Positions 39,725-49,393 are shown, counted from the first letter of the stretch. The stretch is 64,000 nucleotides of DNA from Vicinamibacterales bacterium (GCA_041659285.1 JBAZYO010000012.1:124001-188000); one strand, 5' to 3'. Notes: generated from the letters alone by a model not told the origin. Made by a program: numbers and translations.

Positions 39725-42714
39725 CGCGACGCTCCGCCGATGGGCAGATCAATCGCCACCGTGGTCCCCTTGCCGGCGGTCGATTCGACGTGGAGCCGGC
39801 CGCCGATCATCCCGACCCGCTCCGATATGCCGAACAATCCGAATCCACCGCCGCTGCCGCGCCGCGACGCGGTCGGCGACGCCTCGAACCCGTGGCCGTC
39901 ATCCTGGATGCGAACGCGAACCGCGACGGCATCGGACGCAATCGTCACGGAGGCCGCGCGCGCGCCCGAGTGCTTTACCACGTTGCTGATGGCCTCCTGG
40001 ATGATGCGGAACAGGGTCAGTTCCGCCTCCTGACCCAGTTGCCCCTGGAGCCCCGAGACGTCGCACGCGAACTGGATTGACGATGATGCCGACACGGTGC
40101 CCACCATGTCGGCCACCGCCTGGGCCAGGCCCAGGCGATCGAGCTGGTACGGCGTGAGGTCGTGCACGATGTCGCGCACTTCACTCAGGGCTTGCGACGC
40201 GGCGTCGTCGATCTCGCGCAAGCGTTGCCCCGCGGCCTGGTCGGCCGAGGCGGCCGCCTGCCCGATCTGCGTCCAGTTCTTGATCACAAGCAGGCTCTGC
40301 TGCAGGCCGTCGTGAAGGCCGGCGGCAATGCGCTTGCGCTCGGCCTCCTGCGAGTCGATCAGCTGACGCGAGAACGCCTGCTGCAGATCCTGTTCGCGCC
40401 GGAGCAGCTTCATGCGCCAGGTGTGCACCGCGAACCCGATCGCGGCGGCGCCGATCAGCAGCACGGTGAAGAACCACCGGGTCCGGTAGAACGGCGGCAC
40501 CACGACCACGGCGAGCCGCGCGCCCTCGGTGTTCCACACGCCGTCGCGGTTGGCGGCAATCACGCGGAACTCGAAGTTGCCGTAGGGCAGCTGCGCATAC
40601 CGGGCCGTGCGCTCGCCGCCGGCGTCAATCCAGTCTTCGTCGAGGCCTTCCATCTTGAAGCGAAACCGCGACTGCTCGGGACGCACGAACGTGAGGGCCG
40701 CAAAGTGCAGTTCGAGCGCGGTCGGTCCCGAGCGAATCTCGATGCGATCCCGCGCGGCCACCGGCTCGTTGGCGACAATCGACTGCGTGATCACCACGGG
40801 CGGCGGCTGGGTGTTGACCGGGATGGTCCCGGGATCGATGACCACCACACCCTGCTGCGTCGGAAACCAGATGCGGCCATCCCGGGTCGAGACACCAGCC
40901 GGCTGGGTGCCGCCGTTGCATTCCGAGTGCAGCATCCCGTCGCGCGTGCCATAGGCCACCGAAGTGACGCGACGAGTCTTGCCGGCGGCAAAGTCGTCGA
41001 GCTCCCGCCGCGACACGCGATAGACGCCGACGTTGGAGGTCATCCAGAAACGCTGCTGCGCGTCCTCGACGATCTGGAAGGCGCCGGTCGCAAACAGGCC
41101 GTCGCGTGTGGTGATGCGGCTGAAGCGGCCATCGCGAAACCGCAGGAGCCCGCTGTCGTAGGTGCCAAACCACAACGTGCCGTCGGCGTCCTGGTGAATG
41201 GCGCGGACGATCGGCTGGCCGGCGATGCCGTCGCGCTCGCCGAACTTCGTGAACACGCCGTCACGGTAGCGGGCCACGCCCGAGTCGGTGCCAATCCACA
41301 GGGCGCCGTCGCGATCTTCGAAGAGCACCTGCACTTCGCCGCCGGGGTAGCCGGTGACGACGGGAGTGAACACGCCGTCGCGGTAGCGCGCGAGGCCTTC
41401 CCGCCCCCCGAACCACACCTCGGAACCCCGGCCCTGGTAGATGGCACGCGTTACGATCCCGACGGGACTCGGCAACGCGGCCACCCGCCCGTTCTTGATG
41501 AGCCGGATGCCGCCGTCCCAGACGCCCAGCCAGAGCGCGCCGCCGCGGTCTTCCAGGATCGACGTGACGTTCTGCCGCACCACGCCGTAGGCGGCGGCCA
41601 TCGCCTCGAAGCGGCCGTCGCGATAGCGCGTGAGCCCGGCCCAACCGCCAATCCAGATGTCGCCGCGCCGATCCTCGTAGACGACGTAGGTGTTGTTGGT
41701 CTCGAGCCCGTCGGCAGCTGAATATGACGTGAGCGGGCGGGCGGTCAACCGCGCCAGCCCGCCATCCGTGGGCGCCCAGTGCGTGCCCTCGCGATCCTGG
41801 AACACCATCTCCACGTTCGGTCCGGGAAGGCCGTCGGCGGTAGTCAGGTGCATGAAGCGCTGGCCGTCGTAGCGCAGCAGCCCGGCATTGCTGCGAAACC
41901 CGAACCAGACGTGGCCCTCGCGGTCCTCCGACCACGCGATCGTGCCGAACCTCGGGATGCCGTCCCTGGCGGTGTAGCGAACCAGCCGCCCGTCGCACAC
42001 GCACGCGAGCTGGCGGGTGCGATCGCCGTCCACGACCTTCAGCTGCAGCCACAGCCGGCCGGCACGGTCCTCGTAGGCGCTCACCGGGTCGATGTCGAGC
42101 GACAACGTGCGCGTGATCCGCCCGCCCTCGAACCGGTGAATGCCGTTGCCATCGCGAAACCAGATCGCGCCCGCCATCGAGCGCCCGAGGATGGTGCGGC
42201 CGCGGTCGCCGCGGCTGGGCAGGGAGGTCTCGGGCGCGAACCCGCCGCGTTCCCACTTCACCGCGCCCCGCCTCGTGTCCACGATCAGCGTGCCGTCTGG
42301 CTGCTCGAACACCGCGCCCACTTCGTTGTCGGGCAGGCCGTCGGCGGTGGAATACGAGGCGAACCGGCCGCCGGCAAACCGGGTGATGCCCAGGCCCTCG
42401 GTCGTGATCCACAACGCGCCGTCCCGGCTCTCGTAGAGCGAGATCAGCCGCCCGGTGCGCAGCCCCGGCGTGTTCTCGGTGTTGTAGGTCTTCAAGTTGG
42501 CGCCGTCGAAACGGACCAGGCCGCCGTAGGTGGTCATCCACAGAAAACCGTCGCGGGTCTGGAGGACGGATGTGACCGAATTGGTTGGCAGGCCGTTGTC
42601 GGTGGTCCAGCGGTCGATTCGATACTGCGCGGCGGCAGGCGTGGCGGCGGCCAAGCAGACCGCCGCTGACAGCCAGCACGCGAGGGGTCTTGGGGGGGAC
42701 GGAAGCCATCGCAT
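39721..42714 (-). CDS. Beta-propeller sensor histidine kinase (HisKA_3 type)
   Basis: About 997 residues with a signal peptide (WLSAAVCLAAATPAAAQ). A large periplasmic two-bladed propeller carries more than ten reg_prop repeats (patterns such as DREGTHWAPTDGGLARL and DRDGALWIGTDSGVARY), followed by a Y_Y_Y domain (FEFRVIAANRDGVWNTEG). After a membrane helix (WFFTVLLIGAAAIGFAVHTW) comes a dimerisation/phosphoacceptor region (QEAERKRIAAGLHDGLQQSL) and an HATPase domain ending in GGGFGLFGISERVGMIGG. It is typical of the ligand-sensing kinases numerous in Acidobacteriota and Bacteroidetes. ATG 42714 was chosen over TTG 42726 because TAGACT overlaps the latter. Confidence 0.9.
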   Translation of the reverse strand: MRWLPSPPRPLACWLSAAVCLAAATPAAAQYRIDRWTTDNGLPTNSVTSVLQTRDGFLWMTTYGGLVRFDGANLKTYNTENTPGLRTGRLISLYESRDGALWITTEGLGITRFAGGRFASYSTADGLPDNEVGAVFEQPDGTLIVDTRRGAVKWERGGFAPETSLPSRGDRGRTILGRSMAGAIWFRDGNGIHRFEGGRITRTLSLDIDPVSAYEDRAGRLWLQLKVVDGDRTRQLACVCDGRLVRYTARDGIPRFGTIAWSEDREGHVWFGFRSNAGLLRYDGQRFMHLTTADGLPGPNVEMVFQDREGTHWAPTDGGLARLTARPLTSYSAADGLETNNTYVVYEDRRGDIWIGGWAGLTRYRDGRFEAMAAAYGVVRQNVTSILEDRGGALWLGVWDGGIRLIKNGRVAALPSPVGIVTRAIYQGRGSEVWFGGREGLARYRDGVFTPVVTGYPGGEVQVLFEDRDGALWIGTDSGVARYRDGVFTKFGERDGIAGQPIVRAIHQDADGTLWFGTYDSGLLRFRDGRFSRITTRDGLFATGAFQIVEDAQQRFWMTSNVGVYRVSRRELDDFAAGKTRRVTSVAYGTRDGMLHSECNGGTQPAGVSTRDGRIWFPTQQGVVVIDPGTIPVNTQPPPVVITQSIVANEPVAARDRIEIRSGPTALELHFAALTFVRPEQSRFRFKMEGLDEDWIDAGGERTARYAQLPYGNFEFRVIAANRDGVWNTEGARLAVVVVPPFYRTRWFFTVLLIGAAAIGFAVHTWRMKLLRREQDLQQAFSRQLIDSQEAERKRIAAGLHDGLQQSLLVIKNWTQIGQAAASADQAAGQRLREIDDAASQALSEVRDIVHDLTPYQLDRLGLAQAVADMVGTVSASSSIQFACDVSGLQGQLGQEAELTLFRIIQEAISNVVKHSGARAASVTIASDAVAVRVRIQDDGHGFEASPTASRRGSGGGFGLFGISERVGMIGGRLHVESTAGKGTTVAIDLPIGGASR

Positions 42715-42727
42715 CGGATGGGGCAAG

Positions 42728-42768
42728 TCTACCCATCCCGAAATCAGTAGATCTACCTATTCCGTAAT
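42728..42768. promoter_or_regulatory. Two direct repeats (TCTACCYATYCCGWAAT), candidate operator
   Basis: TCTACCCATCCCGAAAT at 42728-42744 and TCTACCTATTCCGTAAT at 42752-42768 are 24 bases apart, just over two helical turns. They lie between the sensor kinase and the divergent fibro-slime protein. A tandem site of this kind fits a NarL-type dimer. A TAGACT hexamer at 42731-42726 (minus) precedes the kinase by 11 bases. Confidence 0.55.
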
Positions 42769-42819
42769 GCCGGCGGCTTCGACATCCTGTGTGTCTCTTC
42801 CAATCTCAGAGGTGCCGGA

Positions 42820-44730
42820 ATGAAACGCGTTGTCTCGCGACTCCTGTTTGCCGCCTTCACCAGCGCGATCGGCCTGGTCGATCCCGTCCAATCGCAGGCA
42901 CAGGGGGCTGATACCTACTCTCTCCCCATCATCGTGCGCGACGTGGTCGCCGGCGCCCAGGCGCCGCCGGCCGGAACGCCCGCGCACCCCGACTTCGAGT
43001 GGCCACCGACGGGCGTGGTGACTGGCGAGGTGCTGCCCACCCTCGTCGTCAACCCGCAGACCTACCTGGGAGCCATCAGGCCTTCGCCCGCCGCCACAAC
43101 GTTCGGCGCGGGGACGTTCGAGACCTGGTTCGCGAACACGCTCTATAACGCCTCGGTTGTCGGGAGTGCACCGCTGTTCCACGTGTCCACCGAGCAGATC
43201 ACGATGACACACCTGGCGTCAGGGGTGTACCAGTTCAAGGACACGACGTTCGACCCGCTGAACGGCCGCGGTTTCGGCAACTATCCGGGCGTCGATCGGA
43301 ACTACCACTTCACGGTGGAGGCCCACCCGAAATTCATCTACCACGCGACCGCTGGCTATCAGCCGATGCTGAGAGCGTGTTCGGACGATTCAATGTGGAT
43401 CTTCATCAACGGCACGCTGGTCGTGGATTTGGGCGGCGTGCGCAACGTCGCGTGCGGCCAGGTGGATGTGGCCAGCCTGGGGCTTCAGGATTCGCAGGCC
43501 TACTCGCTCGACATCTTCTATGCCGACCGGACCACAAGCACGTCGCATTTCGAGTTGACCACCAACCTGCCGCTCTACATGCCGTGGATCGACAGCACGC
43601 CTCCGGCGGCGGGCGTCAGCACCGTCACGCTCGAGGCGGTCGGACCGTCTGGCGCCGACGTGCAGGAGGCCACGCTGGGCGCCCTCGATGGCACCGGCGG
43701 ACCTGCCACACAGCAGGTCCCCACGATGTGTCTCGAGCCCTTCGGCGCCTACCCGGTCGGCACCCACCAGTTTCACTGCACCGCGGCGGATGCGTGGGGC
43801 AATCAAACCTCCTTCGTGTCGGAGGTCACCGTGCGCGACACTCACGCGCCCGCGGTGGCAGGCGCGGACAACATCAGCGTCGAAGCCGGCGGCGTCGCGA
43901 CCAGCGTGACGTGGACCGATCCCGTTGCGACCGACAGCGTCGATGCCGATGTCGCGGTGACCTGTTCGCCAGCGAGCGGCTCGGCCTTCGCGGTGGGTGC
44001 GACGACGGTTTCGTGCAGTGCGGTTGACGCCGCCGGCAATCGCGGCAGCACGAGCTTCTCCGTGACCGTCGTCGATTCGACACCGCCGGTCGTGACGCCG
44101 CCGGCCGACCTCACTGCCACTGCCACGGACGCCACCGGGATGGTGATCACCTGGCCGGCGGTCACGGCCGCGGACCTCGTTGACGGCAATCTGATCGCGG
44201 CGTGCGCGCCCGCGAGCGGTTCGCTGTTCCAGATTGGCGTGACCACGGTCACCTGCGCGGCCACCGACGCCCACGGCAACATCAGTCAAGTGGCGTTCCG
44301 TGTGACGGTAGTCGAGCCACCACCACCGCCGCCCTCGACGACGGATACGGATCACGACGGCGTCGATGACAACACCGACCCCTTCGACCAGTCGGACCTG
44401 GCGCCCTTTGTCCGCGTGGGCTCATGCACCACGCGGGTGGCCAATCGGCTGCTGCCGACCGGTGCGACGTTCAACGACCTGATCGCAGCTGCCCTGGCCG
44501 GAGCGCGCCATCACGGTGGCGGCGTCAGCGCGGTGGCCAAATTGGCCAGGGCCTGGGAACGGGCGCGGCTCATCACCGGGCGCGAACACGGCCTGATCAC
44601 GTCTTGCGCGGGCCGGGATGACGACCGCCACCACGACCATCGTGATGGCGACACGTGCGATCACGAGCGTGGCAGAAACGGCCACAAGAAAGGCGACGGC
44701 TGCGACCACGAGCGGCGCGGCAAAAAGTGA
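42820..44730 (+). CDS. Secreted fibro-slime/PA14-like protein with HYR repeats and His/Asp/Arg-rich tail
   Basis: A 636-residue exported protein. After the signal peptide the region about 30-260 has the fibro-slime domain layout (GFGNYPGVDRNYHFTVEAHP, DSMWIFINGTLVVDLGGV, SLDIFYADRTTSTSHFEL). Three HYR-like beta domains follow (AYPVGTHQFHCTAADAWGN, AVGATTVSCSAVDAAGNRG, QIGVTTVTCAATDAHGN). Then come a thrombospondin type 3-like DTDHDGVDDNTDPFD and a C-terminal low-complexity tail (DDDRHHDHRDGDTCDHERGR). It is likely a surface or extracellular adhesive protein; the tail may bind metals. It is divergent from the sensor kinase. Confidence 0.8.
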   Translation: MKRVVSRLLFAAFTSAIGLVDPVQSQAQGADTYSLPIIVRDVVAGAQAPPAGTPAHPDFEWPPTGVVTGEVLPTLVVNPQTYLGAIRPSPAATTFGAGTFETWFANTLYNASVVGSAPLFHVSTEQITMTHLASGVYQFKDTTFDPLNGRGFGNYPGVDRNYHFTVEAHPKFIYHATAGYQPMLRACSDDSMWIFINGTLVVDLGGVRNVACGQVDVASLGLQDSQAYSLDIFYADRTTSTSHFELTTNLPLYMPWIDSTPPAAGVSTVTLEAVGPSGADVQEATLGALDGTGGPATQQVPTMCLEPFGAYPVGTHQFHCTAADAWGNQTSFVSEVTVRDTHAPAVAGADNISVEAGGVATSVTWTDPVATDSVDADVAVTCSPASGSAFAVGATTVSCSAVDAAGNRGSTSFSVTVVDSTPPVVTPPADLTATATDATGMVITWPAVTAADLVDGNLIAACAPASGSLFQIGVTTVTCAATDAHGNISQVAFRVTVVEPPPPPPSTTDTDHDGVDDNTDPFDQSDLAPFVRVGSCTTRVANRLLPTGATFNDLIAAALAGARHHGGGVSAVAKLARAWERARLITGREHGLITSCAGRDDDRHHDHRDGDTCDHERGRNGHKKGDGCDHERRGKK

Positions 44731-44754
44731 GGCTCCTGCGCGGTGCCACCCAAA

Positions 44755-44824
44755 GAAGTTGGAAGTTGGAAGTTGGAAGTTGGAAGTGAGAAGCAAGAGA
44801 TCCGCTTCCAACTTCCAACTTCCC
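44755..44824. repeat. GGAAGTT tandem array with inverted second arm
   Basis: Four GAAGTTG units (44755-44787) are complementary to TTCCAACTTCCAACTTCC (44806-44823), giving a long hairpin between convergent gene ends. It probably also serves as the terminator of both genes. Confidence 0.75.
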
Positions 44825-44826
44825 TG

Positions 44827-46650
44827 TCAGTACCCCATCGCGTAACCGGTTCGTCGCGGGTCGGCGCCTGCCGTCATCGCACCCGTCCTGGGATCGACGC
44901 GAATCACCTGCATGTGACCGAGGCTCCCCCATCCGGGCAACACCTCCACCGTGTGCCCCATCGCCTTCAGCGCCTCGATGGTCCTGGCCGCAACGCGGCT
45001 CTCGACCCGCACGGTGATGGCGGCGCCGGGCTTGTAGAAATTCGGGGCCGCATCCAGCGCGAGGCGCGGCGCCTCGATCGCGTCCTGTACCGGCATCCCG
45101 AAATCCACCAGGTTGATCAGCACCTGGAACTCGGTCTGCCCAATCGTCTCGCCGCCCGGCGTGCCGAAGACAAACGCCAGCGCGCCGTCTTTGAGCACGA
45201 CGACCGGTGAGTTGTTCAGGATGGGAGTCTTCCCCGCGCCCACGTAGTTCGCATCGGTCGGGTAGGGTGACGTCGAGCCGAGGCGCATGCCGTTGTTGAG
45301 CAGAAGCCCGGTGTTCCCCACCACGACGTTGCTGCCGAACAGTCCACCCAGCGTGGGCGTGCAGCCCACCGCGTTGCCGAACCGATCGACGATCGAAAAC
45401 GAGGTGGTGTGCTGTTCGGGATCGTAGGCGTCGTCAAACGCGGGGCCGCCGGCCCTCGGCATGGTGGCGGGCCCACCGTCGGGCGTGCCCGGCGGCGGAT
45501 AGGCGATTGCCCGCGCCGGGTTGAAGAGAGACCGGCGCGTGTTGGCGAAATCTCGCGACAGCAACCCGGCCGTCGGCACCTTCACGAAGGCCGGATCGGC
45601 CACGTAGCGGTAGATGTCGGCCTTCGAGATCTTGATCGACTCGATCACGGCATGCAGCGCCGCCGGCGATCCGGAACCCGCCGCCTTCAGGTCCACGGCT
45701 TCGATCAGGTTCGCGCCCATCAGCACTTCGAAGCCGCCGCGCGACGTTGCCGGATTGCTGTAGAGGTCGTGGCCGCGATAGGTCGTATGCAGGGGCTCGG
45801 TCCAGGTTGGCGTGTAGGCGGCCAGGTCCGCGGCGGTGAGCACGCCGCCGTTGGCCTTGAAGAAGCGGTCGAACTCCTGCGCGATGTCGCCCTTGTAGAA
45901 GCGGTTGAACGCGGCCTGGATGGCCGCTGAGCGCGAAGCGCCCTTCGCCTTGGCCTGCTGTTCGGCCTCCACCAGCTTGCGGAGCGTGGCCGCGTAGTCG
46001 GGGTTGCGCATCAGCTCCCCGGCCTTAAGGGGCTCGCCGTTGGGCAGGAAGATCTTCGCCGTGGTCGGGTACTTGCCGAGGGTGTTGCGGCCGCGCGCGA
46101 TCGACTGCGCCAGCATGGGATCGATCGGATAGCCCTGCTCGGCGTACTCGATGGCGGGCGCGAACACGTCGGCGATGCTCATGGTGCCGAAGCGCTCCAA
46201 CACGGAGAGGTATCCGCCCAGGTTGCCGGGCACGATGCCCGCCTTCATGCCGGCGTTGAGCGTTTCCGCGGTCATCTCGCCCGGCACCAGCGCCTTCGGC
46301 GCGGCGCCGGCCATCGACAGCGACCACACCTTGCCGGTGGCCTTGTGGAACACGGTCATGAAGCCGTTGCCGCCAATGCCGTTCATCTCGGGCTCGCCCA
46401 GCGCGGCCATGGCGCCGACTGCGGCTGCCGCGTCGAAGGCATTGCCACCCTTCAACAGGATCTGCAGGCCCGCGGACGAGGCAATCGGATGCCCGGTCGT
46501 GACCAGGCCGTTGCGGCCGGCGACCGCGGGACGCGTCATCGCGGGACGGCTCGAGGCCGGCGCCTCGGCCGCCTGTTGCTGACCAACCACCAGCGCGCCG
46601 GTGGCGGCCAGGACCACTGCCGACGCAAGAACCACGATTCGGATCTTCAT
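44827..46650 (-). CDS. ggt: Gamma-glutamyltransferase family protein 2
   Basis: A 607-residue precursor with a signal peptide (KIRIVVLASAVVLAATGALV). Large-subunit motifs are GLQILLKGGNAFDAAAAVGA and NGIGGNGFMTVFHKATGK. The small-subunit N-terminus is EQHTTSFSIVDRFGNAVG, the canonical TT nucleophile. LLNNGMRLG and PGGETIGQTEFQVLINLVDF follow. It is a more typical gamma-glutamyltransferase than the copy at 23757. It hydrolyses or transfers gamma-glutamyl groups in the periplasm after self-cleavage. It has a normal Shine-Dalgarno (AGGAG) and a TATACT further upstream, so it is not leaderless. Confidence 0.9.
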   Translation of the reverse strand: MKIRIVVLASAVVLAATGALVVGQQQAAEAPASSRPAMTRPAVAGRNGLVTTGHPIASSAGLQILLKGGNAFDAAAAVGAMAALGEPEMNGIGGNGFMTVFHKATGKVWSLSMAGAAPKALVPGEMTAETLNAGMKAGIVPGNLGGYLSVLERFGTMSIADVFAPAIEYAEQGYPIDPMLAQSIARGRNTLGKYPTTAKIFLPNGEPLKAGELMRNPDYAATLRKLVEAEQQAKAKGASRSAAIQAAFNRFYKGDIAQEFDRFFKANGGVLTAADLAAYTPTWTEPLHTTYRGHDLYSNPATSRGGFEVLMGANLIEAVDLKAAGSGSPAALHAVIESIKISKADIYRYVADPAFVKVPTAGLLSRDFANTRRSLFNPARAIAYPPPGTPDGGPATMPRAGGPAFDDAYDPEQHTTSFSIVDRFGNAVGCTPTLGGLFGSNVVVGNTGLLLNNGMRLGSTSPYPTDANYVGAGKTPILNNSPVVVLKDGALAFVFGTPGGETIGQTEFQVLINLVDFGMPVQDAIEAPRLALDAAPNFYKPGAAITVRVESRVAARTIEALKAMGHTVEVLPGWGSLGHMQVIRVDPRTGAMTAGADPRRTGYAMGY

Positions 46651-46758
46651 GTGGGCGCTCCTGAGATTACGGTTGTGCAGAGTATACGAGCAGCGGCAGG
46701 ATAAGTGCGTGATGCCACGCGGGAACCAACCCGGGTACGAAGGCGTCTGACTTTACAG

Positions 46759-49236
46759 ATGTTTACTCGGCTGGTACTGGCCGTGGCCCTGTTGCTACCG
46801 GCCTCCCCGGCCATGGCGCAGGCACCCACACCCCCGACCATCGCCGGCATCGTCATCGATGCCGGCACGCGCGCTCCCATTCCCCGCGCCAGGCTGTCGG
46901 CGAACCAGGGCGAGGCCGTCACTGATGCCGCGGGCCGTTTCACCCTGCCGGCGGTGTTGGGCCGCATCGCGGTGCTGGTCGAAGCCGACGGATACTTCGC
47001 GCTCGCGACCGAACTGGACGTGCCACCGGCCGGCCTCACGGGCGCCGAACTGGCACTCGCCCGCGACACCGGTTTCGCCACCAGCGTCGCCGTGACGGCC
47101 CCGCCGCCCGCCGCGGCGCCGGCGGCGGCGACTGTCGCTCCCGTGGAAGTGCTGCGCACGCCGGGCGCGCTCGACAATGTGTATCGCACGCTGCAGACGC
47201 TGCCGGGGGTGGCGGCCACCGAAGAGTTCGGCAGCCGGCTCGCGGTTCGCGGCGGATCACCGGATCAGAACCTCACCGTGATGGACGGCGTCGAGATTCA
47301 CGATCCGTATCGGCTGTTCGGGTTGACGAGCGCGTTCAATCCCGAGACCATTCAGCGCTTCGAGCTGTCCACCGGCGGGTTCAGCGCGCTGTATGGCGAT
47401 CGGCTCTCGTCGCTGCTGGTGGTCGAGAACCGCGACGGCACGCGATCGCAGGCGTTTGGCGGATCCGCGTCCCTCAGCATCACCGATGCCAACCTGGTCC
47501 TCGAAGGGCGGTTGCCGGGCAAGGCCGTCGGGTCGTGGCTCGTCACCGGGCGGCGCACCTACTACGACCTCGTCGCATCGCGCATCGCCGATCAGGAGTT
47601 CCCGGCCTTTGGCGATCTGCAGGGCAAGGGCGTGTGGGAACCGGCGCCGGGCCGCCGGGTGACGCTGTTCGGATTGCGCAGCCGACAGGCTGCCGCCATC
47701 GAGATCGATGAGGACGATGCGCGGGGAGAGTTCCAGGACGACACGGAGAACGACCTGGCGTGGACGCGCGTCGATACGGCGCTGGGCACCAGCGGCCAGT
47801 CCCATACCGTCGTCGGCTATTCCGATACGCGATCGACCTTCGGCGTCGATGCCAGTTTCGAGAACACCAGCAAGCGGTCGAACGCGCCGCGCGACGAGAG
47901 CTACGGAACCTCCAGCGTCGTGTTCGAACGCGTCCTGTCGGTGAAAGACGTCTCGGCGCGGCAGGAGTTGGTGTTTGCGCTGGGCGCGCACGTCCTCGAG
48001 GCGGGAGCGGAGGCGCACCGGTTGTCGACGAGATTGCGGTTTGCGATCACGGGCGATCGCAATCCGAACGCGGCCAACGGTTCAAGCGTGCAGGGCGGCG
48101 CCGGGCTGCCGGATCTGCTGGAGTCCTCGCAGGAGTCCACGCGCGCGGGCGCCTGGGTCCAGGACACCTTTCCCGTCGGGTCCCGTGGCTCGCTCCAGGC
48201 GGGCCTGCGATGGGATGGACCGGGGGTGACCGGCGAGTCGCTGTTTTCGCCGAGGCTGTCCGCCTCGTTCCAGCTGGCCGGCTCGACGCGCCTGCGCGCG
48301 GCGGCGGGGCGATACACACAGAGCCCGGGATACGAGAAGCTGGCGCAAAGCGACTACGTGCTCGACTTCACCGACGAACGCCTCGCGACGCTGCGGAGCG
48401 AGCGCGCGATGCAAGCGTCGGCGGGCGTTGAGCACGACCTGCCCGGCGGCGCCGCCCTGCGGGTTGAGGGGTACTACAAGCATTTCACCGACTTGCTGAT
48501 CGGCCAGCTCGAAACCGAGCCGGCGCGCCTCGCCCGCGTGTCACGCTACGACTTCCCTGCGGAGTTGCAGTCCAGCGTTCCCGTTGATCCGCTCATCACG
48601 ACGATGCCGGCCAACGACGGACATGGCCGGGCGTATGGCTTCGATGTGTTCCTGTCGCGGACAGGCGCTGCCGGCGCCCGCGTCAGCGGGTGGACGAGCT
48701 ACACGTGGGGCAAGACCACTCGCGATGCGTACGGCCGGCGCTACGACTTCGAATACGACCGGCGGCATGCCTTCACCTCGGTGGCAGCCTATCGCGTCAC
48801 ACCGCGGTGGGAAGTGGCGTCGACCATCAGGGTCGCCTCGGGGTTTCCGAGAACGGCTCCGCTCGGCGTGCGGGTGGCGGCGGTCGAAGACACGCTCGAC
48901 CGCGATGGGGATGGCGTGACCGGCGAGTTGCTGCCTGAGCGTGATGCCGCGGGCCGCCTGGTCTACGGGGTGGACTTCGGTAGTGCGGCCAACCTGAACC
49001 AGGCGCGTTTGCCGGTGTTTGCCCGGGTCGATGTGCGCGCCACCTGGAAACCGCGCGGGGCCGCCGGCCGGTGGGAGTTCTACGCCGAGATCATCAACCT
49101 GTTGAACCGCAAGAACGCCGGTGCGTTAGACCCGCGTCTCGAGCACGATGCCGCCGCCGATCGGCCGCGCATTGTCGAAGAGCGCGACCAGTCGATTCCC
49201 CGCCTGCCCACGGTAGGTATCCGCTTCAGGTTCTAG
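46759..49236 (+). CDS. TonB-dependent receptor
   Basis: About 825 residues from ATG 46759, which gives a good signal peptide (MFTRLVLAVALLLPASPAMA). A short carboxypeptidase-regulatory beta domain (PPTIAGIVIDAGTRAPIPRA) precedes a plug (TLQTLPGVAATEEFGSRLAV, VRGGSPDQNLTVMDGVEIHD). A barrel follows that ends in PRLPTVGIRFRF with the C-terminal Phe needed for outer-membrane insertion. The N-terminal region is reduced compared with the two Oar-like receptors at 55.8 and 58.9 kb. The substrate is unknown. Confidence 0.88.
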   Translation: MFTRLVLAVALLLPASPAMAQAPTPPTIAGIVIDAGTRAPIPRARLSANQGEAVTDAAGRFTLPAVLGRIAVLVEADGYFALATELDVPPAGLTGAELALARDTGFATSVAVTAPPPAAAPAAATVAPVEVLRTPGALDNVYRTLQTLPGVAATEEFGSRLAVRGGSPDQNLTVMDGVEIHDPYRLFGLTSAFNPETIQRFELSTGGFSALYGDRLSSLLVVENRDGTRSQAFGGSASLSITDANLVLEGRLPGKAVGSWLVTGRRTYYDLVASRIADQEFPAFGDLQGKGVWEPAPGRRVTLFGLRSRQAAAIEIDEDDARGEFQDDTENDLAWTRVDTALGTSGQSHTVVGYSDTRSTFGVDASFENTSKRSNAPRDESYGTSSVVFERVLSVKDVSARQELVFALGAHVLEAGAEAHRLSTRLRFAITGDRNPNAANGSSVQGGAGLPDLLESSQESTRAGAWVQDTFPVGSRGSLQAGLRWDGPGVTGESLFSPRLSASFQLAGSTRLRAAAGRYTQSPGYEKLAQSDYVLDFTDERLATLRSERAMQASAGVEHDLPGGAALRVEGYYKHFTDLLIGQLETEPARLARVSRYDFPAELQSSVPVDPLITTMPANDGHGRAYGFDVFLSRTGAAGARVSGWTSYTWGKTTRDAYGRRYDFEYDRRHAFTSVAAYRVTPRWEVASTIRVASGFPRTAPLGVRVAAVEDTLDRDGDGVTGELLPERDAAGRLVYGVDFGSAANLNQARLPVFARVDVRATWKPRGAAGRWEFYAEIINLLNRKNAGALDPRLEHDAAADRPRIVEERDQSIPRLPTVGIRFRF

Positions 49237-49393
49237 GGTCTGACCCTGCCGCAGCAATGCGGAGGGTCTGACCCCGAACGTGACTTGCTGAGGGGTCTGA
49301 CCCTGCCGTAGCGCTGCGGAGGGGACAGGCCCTGTCGCAGTGCGGCGGAGGGGACAGACCCCTCGGCACTGCGGGCTCGGGGTCAGTCCCCTA
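49236..49393. repeat. Six-unit tandem array of GGGGTCTGACCCC palindromes (period 28-29 bases)
   Basis: Units start near 49236, 49264, 49293, 49321, 49350 and 49379. Each has a GGGKCWGWCCC palindrome followed by a GCAG...GCGGA half. The array fills the space between convergent stops exactly, with both stop codons inside it. A diverged pair occurs at 23664-23722. Confidence 0.8.

Noticed and set aside
44755..44824. A coding tail or small protein from the GGAAGTT repeats
   Set aside because: Both strands give simple repetitive peptides and the segment is a perfect inverted repeat between stop codons.
49236..49393. A CRISPR array
   Set aside because: Units are repeated through their full 28-29 bases with no unique spacers, and no cas genes are nearby.
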